Positions 52,285 to 59,570 of a DNA stretch of 64,000 nucleotides are shown here, one piece after another. Source of the stretch: CADEDH01 sp965216205. Lineage in GTDB: Bacteria > Actinomycetota > Acidimicrobiia > Acidimicrobiales > SZUA-35. The stretch covers positions 2,232,001 to 2,296,000 of the forward strand of contig OZ244139.1 of assembly GCA_965216205.1 (NCBI GenBank), written 5' to 3'. Every line of letters starts with the position of its first letter. The first letter of the stretch is position 1. The position numbers and the translations under genes are program-made. The notes below the pieces were generated by a model that saw nothing but the letters and a program-made list of their open reading frames with translations, was not told the DNA's origin and ran no database searches.

Positions 52285-52919
52285 GGTGCGTCTCCCCCCA
52301 ACCGTACGTTCGACGTGGGCGGATGGTTCTCGTCTGGCGGCGATGACCCCGCTGCACCGGAGCCGTGGCCGCGTCGCCCGCCTCCCTCCCCGGTGTCGAC
52401 CACGTGGGCCAGCGCAGCGGCCAGCCGCCGATGGGCCCGATGCGAGCGCGACTTCACCGTGCCGAGCGGTACCGCCAACCGCGTCGCGATCTCGCCGTGG
52501 GTCAGCCCCATGAGGTGGCTGAGCGCCATCACCTCGCGCTCGTCGGGCGGCAGGTCGTCGAGCGCTCGACGCACCTCGTAGGCCTCCCAGGTCTGCTCCA
52601 TCGACGGGGGTGGCACGGCGACCTCGACCTCGGCGTCGTGATCGCCGCGGGTCGGCCGTCGCTCCATCCGGACAGCGTCGATGGCGGCACGGCGGGCGAT
52701 CGAGTACAGCCAGGGCGCCAGCGGGCGGTCGCTCTCGAAGGAGCCAGCGGCCCGCCAGGCCTTGGTGAACGTCGTCTGCACGACCTCGTCGATCAGCGAT
52801 TGATCGGCCCCGACCACCGACCGGGCGACGGTCGCAATCGGTCCGGCGTAGCGTGCGTAGAGCGCGCGGATCGCGTCGGGGTCGCCAGCCTGGAAGCCGG
52901 CCACGAGGGCCTCGTCCAT
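52281..52919 (-). CDS. ECF RNA polymerase sigma factor (SigE/RpoE-like)
   Basis: A 212-residue ECF sigma factor. Region 2 is 'ALYARYAGPIATVARSVVG' through 'VQTTFTKAWRAAGSFESDRPLAPWLYSIARR'; region 4 is 'LDDLPPDEREVMALSHLMGLTHGEIATRL' with the helix-turn-helix 'VPLGTVKSRSHRAHRRL'. An ATG 21 bp upstream is also in frame. It is divergent from egtB, whose promoter looks ECF-type, so egtB may be a direct target. Confidence 0.93.
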   Translation of the reverse strand: MDEALVAGFQAGDPDAIRALYARYAGPIATVARSVVGADQSLIDEVVQTTFTKAWRAAGSFESDRPLAPWLYSIARRAAIDAVRMERRPTRGDHDAEVEVAVPPPSMEQTWEAYEVRRALDDLPPDEREVMALSHLMGLTHGEIATRLAVPLGTVKSRSHRAHRRLAAALAHVVDTGEGGGRRGHGSGAAGSSPPDENHPPTSNVRLGGDAP

Positions 52920-52964
52920 CACCCGTAGTCTCGCGTGCACCAGGGGGGAACGGGTATCGAGCGT

Positions 52965-52990
52965 GGAACAAACACCACCAACGACACGTT
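52965..52990 (+). promoter_or_regulatory. ECF-type promoter of egtB
   Basis: GGAAC (52965-52969), a 17-nt spacer and CGTT (52987-52990) match the -35/-10 pattern of ECF sigma factors. The -10 ends 9 nt before the egtB GTG, so the transcript would be leaderless or nearly so. Confidence 0.6.
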
Positions 52991-52999
52991 TAGAACCAT

Positions 53000-54316
53000 G
53001 TGACCACTCTTGATGCCACGGCGCAGGTCGGCGTCCTCGGTGATCGACTGGCGAGCTGCCGGCAACTCACCGAAGCGCTCGCGTCGCCCCTGTCGGCGGA
53101 GGACCAGACGGTGCAGTCGATGCCCGACACGAGCCCCACGAAGTGGCATCGGGCCCACACGACCTGGTTCTTCGAGACGTTCGTGCTCGGTCCGTGGCTC
53201 CCGTCCTACGAGGTGTTCGATGAGCACTTCAACTACCTGTTCAACAGCTACTACGAGGCGGTCGGTGCCCGTCACCCCCGGCCGGAGCGGGGCCTGGTGA
53301 CCAGACCGGGGATCGCTGCCATCGCCGAGTACCGGCGCCACGTCGACACGGCGCTCGGCGAGGTGCTGACCAGGGCCGATGGCGCCCTCGCGCCGGAGCT
53401 GGCGTCGCTGATCGAGCTCGGCATCAACCACGAGCAGCAGCACCAGGAGCTACTCCTGATGGACGCCAAGCACGTCCTCGCCAACAACGTGTACGGACCT
53501 GGCTACGCACCGGCCACCCATCGGCCGGCCGGCGATCCCGGGTCGGCGAACTGGGTGTCCAGCGACGGTGGCATCGTCGACATCGGACTCGAAGCTGGAT
53601 CGGCCGGCTTCCGATTCGACAACGAGGAGCCGAGGCATCAGACCCTGGTCGGGCCCCACCGGCTCGCCGACCGGCTCGTCACCTGTGGTGAGTGGCTCGA
53701 CTTCATCGCCGACGGCGGCTACGACGATCCCCGGCTGTGGCTCTCGGACGGGTGGTACACCCGCGGTGCCGAGGGCTGGACCGCTCCGCTGTACTGGGAT
53801 CGGGACCCCGACGCGGGGTGGGTCATCCACACGCTCCAGGGTCGTAGACCGGTCGATCTCGATGAGCCGGTCTGCCACGTCTCGTTCTACGAGGCCGACG
53901 CATTCGCCACGTGGGCCGGCGCCCGTCTCCCGACCGAAGCCGAGTGGGAGCACGCCGCGGTCACGCTGCCCCACCGAACCGGGCGGCTTCTCCGCGGGTC
54001 GCCCACCGGCGGGAACGTCGCCGACGTCGCCCCACTGCACCCTGGCGGCGCAGGGGCCGAGGAGGTCGGCACGCTGCGCCAACTCGTCGGCGACTGCTGG
54101 GAGTGGACCGGGTCGCCCTACCGCCCGTACCCGGGCTATCGGGCGCCTGACGGGGCGATCGGTGAGTACAACGGCAAGTTCATGATCAACACGATGGTGT
54201 TGCGGGGCGGCTGCGCGTTCACCCCCGACGATCACATCCGGCCGACGTACCGCAACTTCTTCCATCCGCACACGCGTTGGCATCTGTCCGGTGTCCGGCT
54301 CGCCGCCGACGACTGA
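53000..54316 (+). CDS. egtB: hercynylcysteine sulfoxide synthase EgtB
   Basis: A 438-residue EgtB with normal architecture. The N-terminal DinB-like domain has iron ligands in 'SPTKWHRAHTTWFFE' and 'GINHEQQHQELLLMD' (HxxxH-type), and the C-terminal formylglycine-enzyme-like domain includes 'FATWAGARLPTEAEWEHA' and 'RGGCAFTPDDHIRPTYRNFF'. It couples trimethyl-His (hercynine) with a thiol and O2 in ergothioneine synthesis. It is followed by egtD 46 bp later. The thiol substrate (cysteine or gamma-Glu-Cys) is not settled. The start is GTG. Confidence 0.94.
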   Translation: MTTLDATAQVGVLGDRLASCRQLTEALASPLSAEDQTVQSMPDTSPTKWHRAHTTWFFETFVLGPWLPSYEVFDEHFNYLFNSYYEAVGARHPRPERGLVTRPGIAAIAEYRRHVDTALGEVLTRADGALAPELASLIELGINHEQQHQELLLMDAKHVLANNVYGPGYAPATHRPAGDPGSANWVSSDGGIVDIGLEAGSAGFRFDNEEPRHQTLVGPHRLADRLVTCGEWLDFIADGGYDDPRLWLSDGWYTRGAEGWTAPLYWDRDPDAGWVIHTLQGRRPVDLDEPVCHVSFYEADAFATWAGARLPTEAEWEHAAVTLPHRTGRLLRGSPTGGNVADVAPLHPGGAGAEEVGTLRQLVGDCWEWTGSPYRPYPGYRAPDGAIGEYNGKFMINTMVLRGGCAFTPDDHIRPTYRNFFHPHTRWHLSGVRLAADD

Positions 54317-54362
54317 CCCGCACACGACCGACCCCGCCCACCACGAACCCCCAGGAGCTCCC

Positions 54363-55352
54363 ATGAGCGACGAATCAACCGTGACCGTCGACGTCCGCAT
54401 CCCGGAGGACTGGCTCCAGGGCGAGATGCGGGAGGACATCCGTCGCGCGTTCGCCAACCAGCCGATCGTCTTCCCCCCGCGCTGGCTCTACGACGACCAC
54501 GGCAGTGACCTGTTCGACCAGATCACCCGGCTCGACGACTACTACCCGACCGAGGCCGAGCGAGCCATCCTCGCCGCCAAGGCCGACGAGATCGCGGCGA
54601 TCACCGGTGCCGACACGATCGTTGAGCTCGGCTCCGGCACGAGCGACAAGACCAGGACGTTGCTCGACGCATTCCACCGGCGGGGCCAGCTCGAGCGTTT
54701 CACCCCGCTCGACGTCAGCGAAGCGACCCTCCTCGACGCTGCCGACTCGTTGGCCGAGCGCTATGACGGGCTACGAGTTCATGCGCTGGTCGGCGACTTC
54801 ACCCGCCACCTGGCCCACCTGCCGGCCGACGGGCGACGCCTGATCGCCTTTCTCGGCAGCACCGTCGGCAACTTCTACGTCGAGGAACGGCATGCCTTCC
54901 TCGGAGCGCTCGCCGACCAGCTCGTCGAGGGCGAGTGGCTGCTCCTCGGCGTCGATCTGATGAAGTCGGTCGATCGGATCATGGCCGCCTACCACGACCG
55001 GGAAGGCCTCACCGCCCGGTTCATCAAGAACTCGTTGACCGTGCTCAACCGCAGCCTCGGCGCCGACTTCGATGCGGATGCCTTCGACTACACGCCGTTG
55101 TGGGACGGGCACGAGGAGCGGGTCGACCTCCGCCTCCGGTCCCTGACACCGCAACAGGTGCGGATAGGAGCGCTCGACGTGGAGTTGTGGCTCGGTGAAG
55201 GCGAGGAGATCCGGGTGGAGATCTCCACCAAGTTCCGACCCGAGAAGCTGACCGCCGAGCTGTCCGATGTCGGCATGGCGGTGGAGACCGTCTGGACCGA
55301 CGATCCTGGCGACTTCGGGCTTATCCTCGCCCGTCGGGTCGGCGACACCTGA
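54363..55352 (+). CDS. egtD: histidine N-alpha-methyltransferase EgtD
   Basis: A 329-residue SAM-dependent methyltransferase of the EgtD family: 'FPPRWLYDDHGSDLFDQIT', SAM loop 'VELGSGTSDKTR', 'FLGSTVGNFY' and 'LLLGVDLMK'. It trimethylates His to hercynine. AGGAG precedes the ATG. It is downstream of egtB, so both steps of the core pathway are covered. egtA, egtC and a cysteine-desulfurase-like egtE are not in this window. Confidence 0.95.
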   Translation: MSDESTVTVDVRIPEDWLQGEMREDIRRAFANQPIVFPPRWLYDDHGSDLFDQITRLDDYYPTEAERAILAAKADEIAAITGADTIVELGSGTSDKTRTLLDAFHRRGQLERFTPLDVSEATLLDAADSLAERYDGLRVHALVGDFTRHLAHLPADGRRLIAFLGSTVGNFYVEERHAFLGALADQLVEGEWLLLGVDLMKSVDRIMAAYHDREGLTARFIKNSLTVLNRSLGADFDADAFDYTPLWDGHEERVDLRLRSLTPQQVRIGALDVELWLGEGEEIRVEISTKFRPEKLTAELSDVGMAVETVWTDDPGDFGLILARRVGDT

Positions 55353-55382
55353 TTGTCCTCCCCGGGTCCCGATCCGCCAGCG

Positions 55383-57137
55383 TCAGGACGGCGTCGACAG
55401 GACCGTCACCACGCCGGCGGTGCCGTCGACCTCGATCTCGGCACCGTCGGGAATGCGTCTCGTCGCGTCGGTGGCCGACACCACGCAGGGGATACCGAGC
55501 TCCCGGCTGACGATGATCGCGTGGCTGAGCGCCGCGCCGACGTCGACGACGACCGCACCGGCCGGCACGAACAACGGCGTCCAGGCCGGATCGGTCACCG
55601 GGGCGATCAACACGTCGCCCGGTTCGAGCACGGTCGGATCGGCCGGGTCGAGCACCACCCGGGCCCGGCCCCGGTAGACGCCAGGGCAGCCGGCGTTCCC
55701 GATGAGCTGCTCGCCGTCGCCGGCGAGTGCAACGGGGCTGGCGCCCTTCGTCGGCCACTCGGTGTTCGGGGCGACCGTGCCGTTGATGATGAACGGTGGC
55801 TCGAGCGATCGCAGCCAGTCGTGGTGGGCCATCCGATCGGCCACGATCGTACGGATCTCCGGTAGCTCACCGGCCAGATAGCGCTCGACCTCGTCGATGA
55901 ACAGCAGGCAGAGGTCCCGCCGGTGGTCGAGATCGCCGGCCTCGACCGCCCGTCGCCCGAGCTCCCACATCGCCATCCTGACCTCGTGGACGACCCGGAT
56001 GATCGTCGTCTTGGAACGCTCGCGACCGGGCACGAACACCTTGGCCGACGCCAGTGCCGCCTGGAACTGTGCCTGGGTCTCGGGGTCGGCGGCGAGCGCC
56101 TCGGTCAGCGACGCTGCCAGCTCGTTCCGCTCTGCTTCCCGAGCTTGTTGCTCGACCGCCGGTGACGTGCCGTCGCCGGCGAGGCGCATCCGGTCGATCG
56201 CGACGAGCACCAGGTCGGGGTCGGTCTCCCAGACCGGCGCGTGGATGTCCCACTCGTTGGGACCCCGTGAGCCGTAGTCCGCGAGGAACGCCTCGAGGTC
56301 GGCGGCGAACGCCGCCGCGTCGACGTGGTCGGAGCGGCGGAGACGATCGCTGAGGCCGTCGACACCGCGTGCGAACAGATCGGTCAGCGTGGCCGACGAG
56401 CGAACGGTGCGGGACATGTCCCACATCGCATACGAGGGGAGCGCCGAGTCGACGCCGCCGAGACCGGCCACCAGACGCATGGCCGCATCGGGCCTGTCGA
56501 GCGCTGCGCACACCTGGGCGATGGCGCCCGGCCCGATCGAGGCCGCGCCGCTCTGATTGATGTGCTGGTTGAACATGCGCCTGATCAGCGGCTCGAAGCT
56601 GCGAGCCCGGTCGAGCAGCTCCTGCCCGGTGAGGGTCGTGAGGTCCGGCCGGCCGGCCCGAGCGGCGAGGCCGTCGACCCGATCGGCCTCCAACTCCTCC
56701 TGCGTCATCGAGCCCATCACCCAGCCGAGCCAGTCGGTCAGCACCGCGGTGCCCTCCGCACTGTCGTGCCAGTCCTCGTGCTCGTAGGGCGGCACGTCGG
56801 GGTGGTCGCCGAAGTACGCGAGGTCGACCGATTCGGCCGTCATGCCCGGGGTTCGCACGCCGAACAACCGGATCCCGGTTGCGCAGAGGTACGCATAGCC
56901 GCCGAACATCCCGGCCACCTCGGGTCGGCGCTCGCTCATCCCGACGTCGCCGTAGCCGAGCCGATCGACGGCACAGTCGTACCAGCCGGCGAGCGTGCCG
57001 CCCTCCCACACCAGGTCCCAACCGAGCGGCGAGGGCGGCTCCGGCAGCACCTCGCCCACGTTCGCCCTCGTCCAGAACGGCCATTTCCCGGTGAGCTCGT
57101 TGTCGGCGATCCAGCGAACGTCGGTCGTCATCATCAT
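55383..57137 (-). CDS. PEP-utilising-enzyme mobile-domain protein
   Basis: A 584-residue protein. The C-terminal 90 residues are the swivelling phosphohistidine domain of PEP synthase/rifampin phosphotransferase ('GCPGVYRGRARVV', 'LSHAIIVSRELGIPCVV' with the phospho-His). The N-terminal 450 residues are mostly helical, with no recognised ATP-grasp or PEP-binding barrel, so a complete phosphotransfer cycle is unlikely in this chain. Three Met codons are clustered at the start; GGGGG precedes them. It converges with egtD and diverges from the FixC-type gene. The function is unknown. Confidence 0.78.
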   Translation of the reverse strand: MMMTTDVRWIADNELTGKWPFWTRANVGEVLPEPPSPLGWDLVWEGGTLAGWYDCAVDRLGYGDVGMSERRPEVAGMFGGYAYLCATGIRLFGVRTPGMTAESVDLAYFGDHPDVPPYEHEDWHDSAEGTAVLTDWLGWVMGSMTQEELEADRVDGLAARAGRPDLTTLTGQELLDRARSFEPLIRRMFNQHINQSGAASIGPGAIAQVCAALDRPDAAMRLVAGLGGVDSALPSYAMWDMSRTVRSSATLTDLFARGVDGLSDRLRRSDHVDAAAFAADLEAFLADYGSRGPNEWDIHAPVWETDPDLVLVAIDRMRLAGDGTSPAVEQQAREAERNELAASLTEALAADPETQAQFQAALASAKVFVPGRERSKTTIIRVVHEVRMAMWELGRRAVEAGDLDHRRDLCLLFIDEVERYLAGELPEIRTIVADRMAHHDWLRSLEPPFIINGTVAPNTEWPTKGASPVALAGDGEQLIGNAGCPGVYRGRARVVLDPADPTVLEPGDVLIAPVTDPAWTPLFVPAGAVVVDVGAALSHAIIVSRELGIPCVVSATDATRRIPDGAEIEVDGTAGVVTVLSTPS

Positions 57138-57196
57138 CCCCCTGGTACGCGGTCGCCCGAGGTCTTCCCGGATGAGTCCGACCGTCGGGGCGAGTA

Positions 57197-57202
57197 TAGG
57201 AT
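57197..57202 (+). promoter_or_regulatory. putative -10 hexamer, leaderless FixC-type gene
   Basis: TAGGAT, within TATAGGAT, ends 6 nt before the GTG at 57209. Confidence 0.5.
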
Positions 57203-57208
57203 CGGCCG

Positions 57209-58558
57209 GTGACCACGCCGGAAACGAGACCGGGAGCCAACGCAGCCGACGTCGACGCGCTCGATTGCGACGCGGTCGTGGTGGGTGCCGGTCCCGCAGG
57301 CGCCGCAGCGGCGATCGAGCTCGCCCGGGCCGGCCGGCACGTGATCCTGCTGGAGCGGGGCCCGTTTCCGGGGTCGAAGAACATGTATGGCGGTGTGGTG
57401 TACGGGCGGATCCTGGACTCGCTCGTGCCCGACTGGTTCGCCGAGGCCCCGATCCAGCGGTGGGTCACCAGGCGCTCCACGATGATCATGGATGGCGACC
57501 GGGCGATGACGGTCGACTTCCGGACCGGCGCCTGGGGTGAACCGCCGTACAACGGCGCCACGGCCTACCGACCCGACTTCGACTCGTGGCTCGCCGGCAA
57601 GGCGGTGGACGCTGGCGCCGTGCTGGTCTGCTCGACCACGGCCACGGGTCTCCTCCGAGACGAGCAGGGACGGGTGAACGGGGTGGCCACCGACCGCCCC
57701 GACGGTGAGCTGCGGGCGCCGATCGTTGTCGCCTGCGATGGGGTGAACTCGTTCCTGGCCAAGGAGGCCGGTCTCCACCGGCATCAGGGCTCCGAGCACT
57801 ACACCCTCGGCGCCAAGGAGACCCTCGGCCTGCCGAAGGACGTGATCGACCAGCGCTTCGGCGTACGGGGCCTCGACGGCGTCGACATCGAGATCATCGG
57901 CTGCACCGGCGACATCGCCGGTGGCGGCTTCGTCTACACGAACCTCGAGTCGGTGTCGGTCGGCGTGGTCGTCTCGCTCGACGGGCTCGAGGCGCAGCAA
58001 CGACGCCCAGAGGAGCTGATCGCCGATCTCAAGGCGCATCCGGCGATCCAACCGCTCATCGACGGTGGCGAGATGAAGGAGTACTCGGCCCACCTGATCC
58101 CCGAGGCGGGCTATGACGCGATGCCCGACCTCGTCGCCGATGGCCTCCTGGTGGCCGGAGACGCAGCGGGCATGTGCCTGGCGGCCGGCATCTGGCTCGA
58201 GGGGGTCAACTTCGCCATCGGAGCGGGCGCCTGTGCCGGTCGGGTGGCGGCCGATGCGATCGCGTCCGGCGACTGCTCGGCCGGCGGCCTCGCCCGCTAC
58301 CGGGAGGAGCTCGAGGCCACGTTCGTGCTCGCCGACCACCGAAAGCTGCGGCACGCCCCGGAGCTCGTCCTCTCCGAACGGGTGCAGCAGCGCTACCCGG
58401 CGATGATCTGCGATCTGATCGAGTCGGTGTTCACCGTCACCAATCCCACACCGAAGCGCGGATTCGCCTCGCTCCTGCGGGGAGCGGCGAAGGCGAACGG
58501 CGTCAAGCTTCGGGAACTGGCTCGGGACGGGCTGCGCGGCTGGCGGGCCTACGGTTGA
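57209..58558 (+). CDS. FixC-type FAD-dependent ETF dehydrogenase
   Basis: A 449-residue flavoprotein of the FixC/ETF:quinone oxidoreductase family. It has the FAD Rossmann motif 'VVGAGPAGAAAAIELARAG', 'GSKNMYGGVVYG' typical of FixC, the second FAD segment 'GLLVAGDAAGMCL' and a C-terminal helical part. The ferredoxin domain of full ETF-QO is absent and is supplied by the separate FixX-type gene. It would accept electrons from EtfAB and reduce quinone. The start is GTG. Its 3' end overlaps etfA on the other strand by 56 bp. Confidence 0.9.
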   Translation: MTTPETRPGANAADVDALDCDAVVVGAGPAGAAAAIELARAGRHVILLERGPFPGSKNMYGGVVYGRILDSLVPDWFAEAPIQRWVTRRSTMIMDGDRAMTVDFRTGAWGEPPYNGATAYRPDFDSWLAGKAVDAGAVLVCSTTATGLLRDEQGRVNGVATDRPDGELRAPIVVACDGVNSFLAKEAGLHRHQGSEHYTLGAKETLGLPKDVIDQRFGVRGLDGVDIEIIGCTGDIAGGGFVYTNLESVSVGVVVSLDGLEAQQRRPEELIADLKAHPAIQPLIDGGEMKEYSAHLIPEAGYDAMPDLVADGLLVAGDAAGMCLAAGIWLEGVNFAIGAGACAGRVAADAIASGDCSAGGLARYREELEATFVLADHRKLRHAPELVLSERVQQRYPAMICDLIESVFTVTNPTPKRGFASLLRGAAKANGVKLRELARDGLRGWRAYG

Positions 58559-59534
58559 CCAGCGCCAGGGCTTCGGCGAGCGCGGCGACGAACCCGGGTC
58601 CATCGCTGACGATTGCCAGGTCGGCCAGTTCCATCATCGGGCAGAACGGATCGATGTTGACCGCCACGATGTGATCGGGGGTGCCGAGACCGGCCGTGTG
58701 CTGCACTGCTCCGGAGATGCCGACCGCCAGGTAGAGTTCGGGGTCCACGGTCACACCGGTGGTGCCGATCTGGCGGTCGGTGGTGATCCAGCCCTGATCG
58801 GTGACGACCCGGGTCGCTCCCACCGACGCCCCCAGCGCGTCGGCGACCGCGTGCAGCCCGGCGAACTGGTCGGCCGAGCCCAGACCGGCACCGCCGGCGA
58901 CGATCCGGGGCGCGTCGGCGAGGTCCATCGTCGCCGGATCAGCCGGCAGCTCAGCGAGCAGTTCCACCAGCCCGCCCTCGGCATCGGCGGTGCTCACGAT
59001 CTCGTCGAGCTCGATGGTCGTCGCCTCGGCGATCTCGTCTCGGCGATCGTCGGGAGGCGGCACCCCCCGGGCGCCCGGTTGGAGCGTTGCCACCACCGGG
59101 CGACGCACGGCCACGGTCTCCATCGTGCGCCCGCCGCGTCGGGCCACGACGGCGCCGTCGGCACCCACCGCCGTGGCGCCGGCCACCAACGGTCGGTCGA
59201 GGGCGACGGCCAGAAGCGGGGCCAGGTCTCGACCGTCGGGCGACGAGGGCAGGATCACCGTCGTCCCCGGCCCGAGCTCGCCGACGAGCGCGGCGGCGAG
59301 GGCGGTCGCGAGCCGGCCGGACGGAAGCCGCCCGGAGGTCTCTGCGATGGCCACCGCCTCGACGGGGGTCTCGAGCGCGAGGCGTGCCTCGGCGCAACCC
59401 GAACCGACGAGCCAGCACCGCCCACCGGCCTCGGCGACCGCCTCTGCCGCCCCGACCGGGAGGATCCCGGAACGAACCGGGACGACGGCCACCGCCCACG
59501 GGGATCTCTCCTCGGGGCTCCCCGTGGCCCTCAC
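58503..59534 (-). CDS. etfA: mycofactocin-associated electron transfer flavoprotein, alpha subunit
   Basis: A 343-residue ETF alpha/FixB-type protein. The C-terminal FAD domain contains 'IVAGGAGLGSADQFAGLHAVADALGASVGATR', 'QGWITTDRQIGTTGVTVDPELYLAVGISGAVQH' and 'VAVNIDPFCPMMELAD'. The N-terminal domain is less conserved. It pairs with EtfB, whose gene is 8 kb away. The GTG start comes right after a triplicated 14-bp unit that also contains the upstream OYE stop. Confidence 0.92.
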   Translation of the reverse strand: MRATGSPEERSPWAVAVVPVRSGILPVGAAEAVAEAGGRCWLVGSGCAEARLALETPVEAVAIAETSGRLPSGRLATALAAALVGELGPGTTVILPSSPDGRDLAPLLAVALDRPLVAGATAVGADGAVVARRGGRTMETVAVRRPVVATLQPGARGVPPPDDRRDEIAEATTIELDEIVSTADAEGGLVELLAELPADPATMDLADAPRIVAGGAGLGSADQFAGLHAVADALGASVGATRVVTDQGWITTDRQIGTTGVTVDPELYLAVGISGAVQHTAGLGTPDHIVAVNIDPFCPMMELADLAIVSDGPGFVAALAEALALVNRRPASRAARPEPVPEA

Positions 59535-59570
59535 CGCTCGTCCCTCACCGCTCGTCCCTCACCGCTCGTT
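59529..59570. repeat. three tandem 14-bp repeats at the OYE/etfA junction
   Basis: CCTCACCGCTCGTC is repeated at 59529, 59543 and 59557 (last copy with one or two changes). On the minus strand the units carry GGTGAG and span the OYE-2 stop codon and the etfA GTG start. Confidence 0.85.

Noticed and set aside
59529..59570. CRISPR-like repeats
   Set aside because: Only three directly abutting 14-bp units without spacers and no cas genes.
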